Made by a program: the position numbers and the translations under genes. Source: Nesterenkonia haasae (GTDB taxonomy: Bacteria; Actinomycetota; Actinomycetes; Actinomycetales; Micrococcaceae). From it: 40,675 nt of DNA. The number at the start of each line of letters is the position of its first letter. Within the stretch, counting starts at the first letter, position 1. The stretch is from contig NZ_VFIE01000029.1 in the NCBI RefSeq assembly GCF_010119385.1, positions 1 to 40,675 on the forward strand. The letters are read 5' to 3'. Shown here piece after piece: positions 1 through 6,288 of this stretch. The notes under the pieces are model-generated. The model was not told the DNA's origin. It did not search any database and saw only the letters and a list, made by a program, of their open reading frames with translations.

Positions 1-150
1 AACCAACTCAGGCACCTGGACAAGATGACCCAACGACCCCGGAAACGGAAACGGAACCGGTGCCGAAGAGTGAGCATCCAACTTGCCTTCCATACCCACA
101 ATTTTATCCGCCACCCCCGACACCACCCCGACCCGGCCACAACCTGACAT
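1..150 (-). CDS. Unrecognised partial reading frame at window edge
   Basis: An open frame starts with ATG at 150 and runs off the window after 50 codons without a stop. An AGAAGG sequence lies just upstream but only one base from the start codon, which is closer than usual. The translation has a Pro/Phe-rich stretch (PVPFPFPG) and matches no family I recognise. It lies downstream of the Tad operon on the same strand, separated from the last pseudopilin by about 80 bases. It may be the N-terminus of a real gene or a chance frame in GC-rich DNA; more sequence to the left would decide. Confidence 0.3.
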   Translation of the reverse strand, partial: MSGCGRVGVVSGVADKIVGMEGKLDAHSSAPVPFPFPGSLGHLVQVPELV

Positions 151-228
151 GCCTTCTATTCGCCAGCGAGCGAACCCATGCTCCCACCGGGTCAGTGTGC
201 TCCTGGAGCCCCAAGCCTCAGCCCCCGG

Positions 229-672
229 TCAACGATTGATGGCGATCCTCGCATGAGACTCTGCAGTGATCTCCACGGATGCCGGTAATACCCACCGCAA
301 ACCCGGGAGCTCGCTCTCAGCACGCAGCTGAAGGTAGATCGTCTCGCCTCCCGGTGAGGTACCCGCATCAATAACAGTGAGCCCCGTATGACGTTCGTGC
401 GCTCCAGCATCTGCCAGGTGCTGTTCAGCGGCAGATCTGATCTCATGCTCCGAGATGTGTGGGGTTCCCGGTGCAGGCTGGGCGGAATAGGCCGCAGCGG
501 AGGCTGCGCCGTCAGCCTCGGACAATAGCTGGCGAGTATCGGCGTTTACGACGGTCGCCCCCAAGATCGCTGCCGCAAACATGAGCAGAATCGACGCCAT
601 ACCGAGGATAAGGACAGTGGTCTGCCCCGAGTCGTCCTTGGGATCATGGGCGGTCATTCGGTCTAACGTCAT
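229..672 (-). CDS. TadE/TadG-like pseudopilin or secretion-neighbourhood protein
   Basis: A 147-residue protein begins MTLDRMTAHD. Residues about 15-45 form one hydrophobic membrane segment (GQTTVLILGMASILLMFAAA) followed by an Asn-Ala-Asp-Thr-Arg stretch, as in TadE-like proteins at the end of actinobacterial tad operons. The rest is an extracytoplasmic domain of no known fold. The ATG at 672 overlaps the stop of the upstream pseudopilin (ATGA), so translation is probably coupled; ATG at 657 is an alternative start. By family it would be a minor component of the Flp pilus or its secretion machine in the cell envelope. Its exact role is not established. Confidence 0.7.
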   Translation of the reverse strand: MTLDRMTAHDPKDDSGQTTVLILGMASILLMFAAAILGATVVNADTRQLLSEADGAASAAAYSAQPAPGTPHISEHEIRSAAEQHLADAGAHERHTGLTVIDAGTSPGGETIYLQLRAESELPGLRWVLPASVEITAESHARIAINR

Positions 673-1112
673 TCGCCCTGCACTCCTGTGGAGGATGCAG
701 AGACCGAAACGAGGGAGTGCTCCCATCCGCCGAACTCAGGGACTAGGGGCAGTGGGACACGCACTTCAATCTCATAGCGGACCAGGGATCCTGGTTGGTC
801 ACAGTCCTGACTGCACGTTCTCGTCATGGTGCTCTGGTCGGGAGAGATGTTGAAATCTGCGAGCGCGGCATGCGCGCCCGCTTCACTGCGCTGCGCTCTG
901 ATATCTGCCTGCGCGTCGGACCCGATGTACATCTTGGTCGCCTGATCGGCCGCCCCAACGGCAGCGTACGTCGCTGCCTGAATCTGGGAGACCCCAATCA
1001 GGAACCAGACAGATGGAATAAGCAGCATCACGGCAAGGGCCAGGAACTCTACGATCGCTGAGCCATCTTCACGGTTTTCACTCGAATTCGTAGGCTGAGC
1101 CGGTGAGTTCAA
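669..1112 (-). CDS. TadE/TadF-like minor pseudopilin
   Basis: The protein has the TadE-like N-terminal pattern GSAIVEFLALAVMLLIPSVW, a short polar head ending in Glu and a single membrane helix, then about 100 residues of extracytoplasmic sequence with one cysteine pair (TCSQDC). The start is uncertain. No ATG or GTG lies between the upstream gene's stop and the membrane helix. A TTG at 1112 behind GGGGAG is the most economical choice and overlaps tadE by 35 bases; an in-frame ATG at 1205 would lengthen the overlap to 128 bases. Its 3' end overlaps the next gene by ATGA. The expected role is a minor pilin of the Tad/Flp system, inferred from position and topology. Confidence 0.7.
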   Translation of the reverse strand: MNSPAQPTNSSENREDGSAIVEFLALAVMLLIPSVWFLIGVSQIQAATYAAVGAADQATKMYIGSDAQADIRAQRSEAGAHAALADFNISPDQSTMTRTCSQDCDQPGSLVRYEIEVRVPLPLVPEFGGWEHSLVSVSASSTGVQGE

Positions 1113-1467
1113 GCTCCCCGACTCCGGGACCGACGACCAACACCGGGATCCGAGCGTTGACAGTAATGCGCAGCGTCCTGCCCTCGGTTTCGTCGATATA
1201 CTCATAAGTCACCTCCTGGGCATAGCGCTCCGACACAGATCCGCTAATGAGCCTTTCAGCGCGGGCGACACCGTCTTCGGCCGACCGGTCAGCGAGGGCT
1301 CCGAAGCGTGCACCCGTTGAGGCTGCGTCAATGAGCGTATTCCGCACGTGGATCATGCCGGCGATCTGCAGAACCGCCAGGAACAGCAGGGACAACAGGG
1401 CTGCAACCATCGTGAACTCTGCGGTGGCTGACCCTCGTTCATCAGACACACCCGCAGCTGGGTTCAC
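1078..1467 (-). CDS. tadE: TadE-family pseudopilin
   Basis: This 129-residue protein reads GSATAEFTMVAALLSLLFLA at residues 12-31. That is the small-Ala-Glu-Phe prepilin-like junction followed by one transmembrane helix typical of TadE. The remaining ~90 residues would lie outside the membrane. The GTG start at 1467 overlaps the TGA stop of the flp pilin gene (GTGA), so translation is likely coupled. TadE proteins are processed by a TadV-type peptidase and act with the Flp pilin in pilus assembly; no peptidase gene is visible in this window. Confidence 0.82.
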   Translation of the reverse strand: MNPAAGVSDERGSATAEFTMVAALLSLLFLAVLQIAGMIHVRNTLIDAASTGARFGALADRSAEDGVARAERLISGSVSERYAQEVTYEYIDETEGRTLRITVNARIPVLVVGPGVGELELTGSAYEFE

Positions 1468-1652
1468 GACTGCGAGACCTGGCTGATGGCTTGTTCGAAC
1501 AGATCTCTGAAGGCGTCTTGGGCGAGGATGAGCAATCCCGCAACTAGGACGGCTGACATCAGCGTGATCATCACCCAGCCGGGCACATCACCCCGCTGCT
1601 CATGATGGACCGCGGAGAATAAGCGGCGGAGGGTTTCGACGGCGTGATTCAT
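1464..1652 (-). CDS. Flp/DUF4244-like small pilin of the Tad system
   Basis: A 62-residue protein starts MNHAVETLRR. It has a basic N-terminal arm, then RGDVPGWVMITLMSAVLVAG, a hydrophobic helix, and a short polar tail. The size and the single hydrophobic segment after a Gly-Asp stretch fit the actinobacterial Flp-type pilin beside tadC. The ATG at 1652 is chosen because a purine-rich GAGAGAG precedes it and longer versions read back into the tadC tail. It lies 23 bases after the tadC stop. With the element integrated, transcripts from the tadA promoter must cross about 8.5 kb to reach it, so pilin expression may depend on another promoter. Confidence 0.75.
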   Translation of the reverse strand: MNHAVETLRRLFSAVHHEQRGDVPGWVMITLMSAVLVAGLLILAQDAFRDLFEQAISQVSQS

Positions 1653-1675
1653 ACTCTCTCTCCATTCATCGGGTG

Positions 1676-1750
1676 TCAGATTCCTATCTGTAGTAGTGCC
1701 AAACCAGGGAAAGCGGCGAAGAGGATAGTGAGAGGAAGAATCCCAAATAC
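1676..1750 (-). pseudogene. tadC: 3' fragment of tadC (last 24 codons)
   Basis: Read on the minus strand from 1750, the 25 codons give VFGILPLTILFAAFPG and a stop at 1676. This is the conserved C-terminal membrane segment of TadC/T2SSF proteins. The fragment has no start codon and sits directly upstream of the pilin gene. The matching N-terminal 288 codons end at 10209. Joining them at the shared GT restores the family pattern Met-Leu-Ala-Pro-Ile-Val-Phe in frame. The fragment is cut off from its gene by the integrated element. Confidence 0.9.
1749..1750. other. attL crossover point (inferred)
   Basis: The dinucleotide AC (GT on the minus strand) is the only base pair step shared between this junction and the one at 10208-10209 that rejoins tadC with the family's spacing. 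Bases before it belong to tadC and bases after it to the element. Large serine integrases characteristically cross over at a 2-bp core, which fits. A 3-bp TGT core two bases further into the element also keeps frame but adds one valine to TadC. Confidence 0.72.
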
Positions 1751-1811
1751 GACAGGGGCGCCGGTGGTTCACTTCTATGTGTTCTATTCGAACGACCTAA
1801 GGAGATACACC

Positions 1812-2048
1812 ATGACCATCAATTCCGACTCAGACCCATTTACCGGCCTGCATACCAGCGCAATCGGCGAACTGGGCGACCTCGGAGACCTCCGCGAATG
1901 GTCCACCACCGACGGTTCCGGGCTTTGTGTGGAGCTTGGCTATCACGAAGACCTCGAAACCCCGGACGCAGCACAAAAGCTCGCTGAGCGGCTCCGTTGG
2001 GGGGCCGATCGTATTGAGCGTGCCTCCCTCGCACGGTGGGGATGGTAG
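1812..2048 (+). CDS. Small hypothetical protein at left end of element
   Basis: A 78-residue acidic protein starts MTINSDSDPF at an ATG behind a good ribosome-binding site (AAGGAG, 6 bases away). It has no membrane segment or cysteine pair. The C-terminal half (KLAERLRWGADRIERASLARW) looks amphipathic and helical. It is the first gene inside attL and is followed 86 bases later by the Mrr endonuclease gene on the same strand. I do not recognise a family. In the excised circle its promoter region would lie next to the integrase start. Confidence 0.6.
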   Translation: MTINSDSDPFTGLHTSAIGELGDLGDLREWSTTDGSGLCVELGYHEDLETPDAAQKLAERLRWGADRIERASLARWGW

Positions 2049-2134
2049 CTGGTAACGGGGGGCGACACGTTGGCGGGAGGGTAATGCAGTTCCTATCATC
2101 GCGCTTTTTCTCAGTGTTCTACTAGGATCGAGTC

Positions 2135-3034
2135 ATGCAGCCCGAGAGCATTCCTACATATGTGGAACTAATTTTGCCGACGATCCGCGCGGTTTCAGCA
2201 TTAGGCCAGTCTGCAAAAGCCAGCGAAATTAAAAGCAAGGTCACCGAGGACCTTGACATAGACGAGGAGACCCTCTCGGTGGTCTACCCGAACCGACCTG
2301 ACGATTCGATCTTTTTAGATAGGCTCGATTGGGCACGGTCATATGCCAAGCAAATCGGTGCCCTGGAGAGTCCTTCTCGAGGAGTCTTCCTCATCACGGA
2401 CTTGGGTAAGAACTTGTTGGCCCTGCCTGAGTCAGAGGCGCATACCAAGGTGCGGGATCTGGATCGAAGTTTCCGACGCAATAGAGGGCGGAAGAAGAAC
2501 TCACAGGCTGCATCTGAGTCTGTCTCAGATGTGTCAGACATTGAATTAGATGTCGGGTTGGAGGAGAGTCCGGGGGACACATGGAAAGACATCCTTCTGG
2601 CACGTTTGCACAAGCTTTCGCCGATGGGTTTCGAAGAATTTGTCTTGTACCTGCTGCGTCTGTACGGATTAGAGCTGGAGCGAGTCGGGGGTTCAGGGGA
2701 CGAGGGTATTGACGGTATTGGTACCGCGCCCTTGAGCCCCGTCTTATCATCCCGGGTCGCCGTGCAAGTGAAGCGCTATGACCCGCAGGGAAGAGTTGTG
2801 GGCCGAGATACGGTTGCCCTCTTCCAGCGGGACGCACAAATGAAAGGGGCCGAGCGCGCGATTTTGGTGACTCTGGGTAAGTTCTCAGGTCCGGCACGGA
2901 AAACCGCTATCTCGTCCGCGCCTACCGTGGATTTAGTTGACGGTGAGAAGCTCGCGGACCTGATCTTGGAGCAGGGTTTGGGCGTCCAGAATCTGCCGGT
3001 GGTTAACGAAAGTTGGTTCAACCGCTTTGACTAG
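2135..3034 (+). CDS. mrr: Mrr-type (type IV) restriction endonuclease
   Basis: A 299-residue protein, close to the usual Mrr length of about 300. Residues 5-95 resemble the Mrr N-terminal winged-helix domain (MQPESIPTYVELILPTIRAV). A low-complexity Ser/Glu linker follows. Residues 158-290 form the Mrr catalytic domain: MGFEEFVLYLLRLYG, then GSGDEGIDG with Asp193, and VAVQVKRY with Gln211-x-Lys213, which is the D-QxK nuclease core. Mrr enzymes cut DNA carrying foreign methylation, so this gene probably protects the host or element against modified phage DNA. It uses TTA and other AT-rich codons more than its neighbours, suggesting separate acquisition. It converges with the HEPN-like gene, with 22 bases between the stops. 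Confidence 0.88.
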   Translation: MQPESIPTYVELILPTIRAVSALGQSAKASEIKSKVTEDLDIDEETLSVVYPNRPDDSIFLDRLDWARSYAKQIGALESPSRGVFLITDLGKNLLALPESEAHTKVRDLDRSFRRNRGRKKNSQAASESVSDVSDIELDVGLEESPGDTWKDILLARLHKLSPMGFEEFVLYLLRLYGLELERVGGSGDEGIDGIGTAPLSPVLSSRVAVQVKRYDPQGRVVGRDTVALFQRDAQMKGAERAILVTLGKFSGPARKTAISSAPTVDLVDGEKLADLILEQGLGVQNLPVVNESWFNRFD

Positions 3035-3056
3035 TTGGGGCAACCGGTCGGCGTGA

Positions 3057-3551
3057 CTAGCGATTCCCTGTCGCCACCCAATCCGTGAACCACTGCAAGG
3101 CGATTTCCAGCGTCGACACAACATCTCGCCCCTGTACGGACCTAACATAGGCTTTTTCTTGGTCTGAAGAAACCCGCTTATCGGTGCCCAAGTGTTTAGC
3201 TGCTCGCCACACCGCGCGCAAACCGAAGGACACTGGAAATGCCGCGGGGAATGAAAGACCTCCGACTCTCTCAATTGCGATAACGGGACTATGCGTGTAC
3301 CTGTTGCGCGCGTAGCGCAGTCCTTGCACCGTGCTGCCCATGGGATTTAGGGCACGCGCCTCTCGATACGTTTCGACCGTCTTCTCAAGACGCTCGTTCA
3401 ACATCTGGCACCACCACAGGCATTCCAGCGCTGCGGCTTCTACAGCGTGGAATCCTTCCGGAGAGGAGCTTGTGGTGAGCTTGATGTTTTTGAAGCGCGT
3501 GATGGAATTGCGGAGGCCGTACGTGCCGAACTCGAGGCGTTCATCCGTCAT
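3057..3551 (-). CDS. Hypothetical protein with HEPN-like RNxxxH motif
   Basis: A 164-residue, probably helical soluble protein starts MTDERLEFGT. Residues 36-66 form a long helix-rich stretch, and residues 82-87 read RNRYTH. That matches the R-N-x3-H signature of HEPN ribonucleases of abortive-infection and toxin systems. The overall family is not recognised, so the HEPN assignment rests on this motif plus the all-helical look. It sits between the Mrr gene and the capsid gene, in the element's likely defence cargo. ATG at 3551 is the chosen start; no strong ribosome-binding site is visible. No antitoxin-like partner such as an MNT nucleotidyltransferase lies beside it. Confidence 0.55.
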   Translation of the reverse strand: MTDERLEFGTYGLRNSITRFKNIKLTTSSSPEGFHAVEAAALECLWWCQMLNERLEKTVETYREARALNPMGSTVQGLRYARNRYTHSPVIAIERVGGLSFPAAFPVSFGLRAVWRAAKHLGTDKRVSSDQEKAYVRSVQGRDVVSTLEIALQWFTDWVATGNR

Positions 3552-3589
3552 GGTCCCGAGCTTACTGTTCGCCGGGTGAGCCCAGGAAA

Positions 3590-3619
3590 GCCCTCCCGAG
3601 GGCCAACGTTCGGGAGGGC
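3590..3619 (-). terminator. Intrinsic terminator downstream of capsid gene
   Basis: A 10-bp perfect stem (GCCCTCCCGA / TCGGGAGGGC) with a 10-base loop is followed on the minus strand by TTTCCT. It lies 58 bases past the capsid stop and before the HEPN-like gene, so it probably ends the leftward capsid transcript. Confidence 0.7.
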
Positions 3620-3677
3620 CTTCAGTCACTTCGCTGCGCTAGTGGGCGGGATTGAAGTTCGGAGGGTCTCGACCTCC

Positions 3678-5096
3678 CTATTCGTCCCCGTCCTCTAGGT
3701 CATCTAGGCGCGGCGGGGCCGGCACCAATTTGGAGGTGTTCCCATAATCGACCTCGGGGAAAGGTGTGGGAATCTCGGGGGGTTCCTCATTGGCCTCCTC
3801 GTGCAGGAGAACGTACCGGTATGCCTGTAGTGATTGGATCACGAGGGATACGCGGATTTCGTCTCGGAAGCGGACCATGTTTCGTGCGTAGAGGTCGAGC
3901 GGTTGGTTGGGGTCTCCGTCCTCAGCCTGCCAACCATCGTTCCATGTGATCTGGTGGGATCCTCTGTGGAGCAGGCGGACGTTTTCGAAGGTGCCGACCA
4001 TCGCGCGCGCATCCTGCATATCAGGTGGAGTGATGACCGGGACGCCCCAGAGCTGTTTGCGTGCCCGGGATCCGGGGGCGCCGGAGAGTAGGTAGCGTGA
4101 CTCGCTGTCTTCGAGTAGTTCGACCTCTTGCCAGTCGGCTGGGCTCATTACGATGTGCGTCGGCTGGACCCCGGTGGCTTCGAGGTCACCGATCGCGGCG
4201 CGGAGAGTGCGAAGTTTGGAGGTGTGGTATGGGGTGGTCTCCACGCCGCCGACGTTGAGGAGGCCGGGCTGGCTGCCCCCGTCTTCGTCCTGTCCTCCGT
4301 AGAGCATGAAGCGGTTGGCTGCGCGGTCTACGCCGTGAACCAGTTCACTACTGATGAAGTCTTGCAGTCCTGAGTAGTCATCAAGCCACTGTGTGCGGAT
4401 CGGCTCGGACAGATGGGCGATGGTGCTGGTACGCCACTGTGCGGGACGGAGCTGGTACTTGCTGATGGGCTTCAGCTGCCCGCCGGGAACGGTTGAGGCG
4501 TTGTTCTCCCGTTGGGACTGCCGAAGGTAGGCGCCGACAGGGCTGCTGACTTCCTCCGCTTGGATAATTTCTAGCATGCTCAGCCCCGCGCGAGGCAGAC
4601 CCACCATCCAGCTCAGATCACCCTCGGTCATCGCGTTTCCCCACCCGGAGTTAGTACTAGTAGGGACTGACTTCGCAGTCGAGGGAATCGCGGCGGTGAT
4701 CCTGCCCGACTCTACAAGTTGTTTGCCGGAACCAGGTCCGCCAACTATCGAACCAGCGGCATTGAACGCCTTGACGATTGCTTGGGCAAAGGGCGTGGCC
4801 TTTTCCCTCGCCGGTGAGTTACCTCTGTGGCGGCTGGCCGAGGTCTGTCCGTAGGCCTGGTGTTCATCTTCCGGCAGCGTAGATTGTTCATCACTCGGTA
4901 CGTGAGCCAGTGGGCCCAACGCATCGGCTGCCGCTTTCTTACGACTGACGATCTCCCTGAGACGGGCATGTTCCCCGGCGATCTCTGTAGCTCGCTCAGC
5001 GTCGTCCTCTGAAAAAGTACGCGGGTTATTATTGGCCTTGATGCGTAGCTGTTTCGCTTCGCCTTCCAGGTCTTTAAGCTTTTCCTCCGGAGTCAT
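3678..5096 (-). CDS. HK97-family phage major capsid protein
   Basis: A 472-residue protein. Residues 1-60 (MTPEEKLKDLEGEAKQLR onward) are charged and helical, like the scaffolding delta domain of HK97 gp5. A Ser/Pro/Gly-rich linker follows. The capsid fold begins near residue 145 with the N-arm and E-loop region, then FMLYGGQDEDGGSQPGLLN, and near residue 330 the segment ESRYLLSGAPG...LWGVPVITP and the closing beta strands, all typical of HK97 capsid subunits. The last ~40 residues are an unusual Pro/Glu/Asp-rich tail ending DLEDGDE. No protease, portal or terminase gene adjoins it. An in-frame GTG at 5129 is an alternative start; neither start has a clear ribosome-binding site. Confidence 0.88.
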   Translation of the reverse strand: MTPEEKLKDLEGEAKQLRIKANNNPRTFSEDDAERATEIAGEHARLREIVSRKKAAADALGPLAHVPSDEQSTLPEDEHQAYGQTSASRHRGNSPAREKATPFAQAIVKAFNAAGSIVGGPGSGKQLVESGRITAAIPSTAKSVPTSTNSGWGNAMTEGDLSWMVGLPRAGLSMLEIIQAEEVSSPVGAYLRQSQRENNASTVPGGQLKPISKYQLRPAQWRTSTIAHLSEPIRTQWLDDYSGLQDFISSELVHGVDRAANRFMLYGGQDEDGGSQPGLLNVGGVETTPYHTSKLRTLRAAIGDLEATGVQPTHIVMSPADWQEVELLEDSESRYLLSGAPGSRARKQLWGVPVITPPDMQDARAMVGTFENVRLLHRGSHQITWNDGWQAEDGDPNQPLDLYARNMVRFRDEIRVSLVIQSLQAYRYVLLHEEANEEPPEIPTPFPEVDYGNTSKLVPAPPRLDDLEDGDE

Positions 5097-5189
5097 CTTG
5101 TAGCGCTCACTTTCGTTCTTTAGGTTCACAATTCGAGGCTGGGACCACTCCTGATTCTTCCGGAGAACCCTCGTGATTTGTGCGAAAAA

Positions 5190-5444
5190 TTAGGCTGAAT
5201 TTTCATGTGTTTCGATGAGCTGCCGGTAGTGGTCGATGAAAGTGTCGAACCCGTCCTCGGGGTCTTCACTGAAGGCGTGGAACACCAGGTCGGACAGGGC
5301 GACGAGGAACGCGCCGGCTTCCTCCACGCGGATCGTGGCGAGCACGTCTAGGACGGTTTGCTCATCCCCGCTGTGGTTGGCTTCGGCGAGGGTGACTGCC
5401 AGGCGGCGCAGCCCGTGATCGTGGTTTGCGGGTGTGTTGCTCAT
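5190..5444 (-). CDS. Small acidic hypothetical protein upstream of capsid gene
   Basis: An 84-residue protein starts MSNTPANHDH with a GGAAGG ribosome-binding site 8 bases upstream. It is strongly acidic and probably all-helical (residues 12-80, including FLVALSDLVFHAF and DGFDTFIDHY). It ends about 95 bases before the capsid start. Its size and place would suit a capsid-associated or regulatory small protein, but nothing in the sequence proves that. The 268 bases between it and the WhiB-like gene hold no convincing gene and may contain the promoter for the capsid unit. Confidence 0.68.
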   Translation of the reverse strand: MSNTPANHDHGLRRLAVTLAEANHSGDEQTVLDVLATIRVEEAGAFLVALSDLVFHAFSEDPEDGFDTFIDHYRQLIETHENSA

Positions 5445-5712
5445 GGTGTTTTCCTTCCATCGTGGTGGTGGATTCCAAGGGGGGGTTCGCATTCTGCGGT
5501 GTCGTGTGGACTTCTACCGCGGCGCGGCTTAGCGGCTCCGGCTCCGCGATTTGGACTCCCTTCCCGGGGGTCAGCTGCTGCCCGGGTGGGGGCTGTGCGC
5601 TGCTCTCCCGGGCTGGGAGGGTGCTGCGCGTGTCCACTGGCCGTCTGGCGTCCTGTTCGGCTCTTAGACGCCTGAACGCGCCGTGTCCGGTTTTCTTGCT
5701 TGGAGTCTGGGT

Positions 5713-6033
5713 TTATCGGGCGTCCTCTCTGTCGTTTCGGCGTCCATTCGTCCCGTGGCGGCTGTGCTGTTTCAGCTGCGCTGGTGTGAGCCCGCCGAGG
5801 ACTGTGGTGGTCTCACCGCTGGCGAGTGCGTAGGCGCGGCATGTCTTCAGCGCTGGGCATTGCCTGCAGAGGGTGGCGGCGCGTGCTTGCCGTATGGGGT
5901 CCTCGCTGATCCAGTCGTCGCGGGGGTGGTGCATTGCACAGGGCGGGGATGTGTCCAGCAGGTGTAACTGGAGGGCTTGCCATTCAGGCAGGCGGGTGTG
6001 GTCGTCTCTGGTGGTGGGGCGTCCGGTTCTCAT
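5713..6033 (-). CDS. WhiB-family iron-sulfur transcriptional regulator
   Basis: A 106-residue protein has the four-cysteine WhiB arrangement: Cys-x23-Cys-x2-Cys-x5-Cys (PPC, then LCRQCPALKTC). It is followed by VLGGLTPAQ, the counterpart of the G-V/I-W-G-G turn, and a basic C-terminal tail. WhiB proteins hold a 4Fe-4S cluster and act with sigma factors in actinobacteria and their phages, where they can redirect host transcription. The ATG at 6033 overlaps the stop of the small gene upstream (ATGA). Position suggests control of the capsid unit or of host genes after induction; this is inference. Confidence 0.86.
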   Translation of the reverse strand: MRTGRPTTRDDHTRLPEWQALQLHLLDTSPPCAMHHPRDDWISEDPIRQARAATLCRQCPALKTCRAYALASGETTTVLGGLTPAQLKQHSRHGTNGRRNDREDAR

Positions 6034-6188
6034 GGGGTGGGGGTCTTCGCTGAGGGGGTGGGGGTTTCCTTTTGGGCGGTGTCGTCGAAGAGGCTTGCTA
6101 GGACTTCGACGAGGGCGCGGAGGTCGGGGTCTGTTTGTGATGCAGGTTCTGTTCCAGGACGTGGTGGTAGTGCTGAGCTGTCGTTCAT
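6030..6188 (-). CDS. Very small hypothetical protein coupled to WhiB-like gene
   Basis: A 52-codon frame starts MNDSSALPPRPG at 6188, with GAGGAC eight bases upstream, and ends in TGA overlapping the WhiB ATG. A short helical core (DLRALVEVLASLFDD) is followed by a Thr/Pro-rich tail. The tight overlap and ribosome-binding site support real translation. No family is recognised. Confidence 0.6.
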   Translation of the reverse strand: MNDSSALPPRPGTEPASQTDPDLRALVEVLASLFDDTAQKETPTPSAKTPTP

Positions 6189-6253
6189 GGTGTTCTGGTC
6201 CTCGTGAAAGTGGTTCTGGTGCTCTTGCTGGCTTGGGTGGCCATGGTGGGGAA

Positions 6254-6286
6254 GTGGTTCTGGCCCCTAAAGGGGCCAGAAACCAC
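6254..6286 (-). terminator. Strong hairpin just after the RepA-like gene
   Basis: A 14-bp stem with one bulged A (GTGGTTCTGGCCCC / GGGGCCAGAAACCAC) and a 4-base TAAA loop begins 3 bases after the RepA-like stop. No U-run follows, so it may be a weak terminator, a processing site that stabilises the upstream mRNA, or a protein-binding site. Confidence 0.5.
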
Positions 6287-6288
6287 CT

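Noticed and set aside
1700-1800. tRNA gene as integration target at the element ends
   Set aside because: No tRNA-like arms or CCA end at either junction; both flanks are tadC coding sequence.
1644-1811. Longer version of the first plus-strand element gene, starting at 1644
   Set aside because: The upstream part would be antisense to the pilin and tadC tail and would cross attL. The ATG at 1812 has a good ribosome-binding site.
4680-4760. GGPGSGK motif in the capsid protein, like an ATPase P-loop
   Set aside because: The residue after Lys is Gln rather than Ser/Thr, it lies in a low-complexity linker, and no Walker B follows. The protein is clearly an HK97 capsid.
3678-5129. Capsid protein as an encapsulin nanocompartment
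   Set aside because: It is longer than most encapsulins (about 270-300 residues), has a scaffold-like N-terminal domain and sits in an integrase-bearing element. No cargo enzyme is adjacent. Domestication remains possible but is not supported.
5362-5637. 91-codon minus-strand frame between the WhiB-like gene and the capsid unit
   Set aside because: It overlaps the better-supported 84-residue gene in another frame, lacks a ribosome-binding site and has low-complexity Arg/Pro composition.
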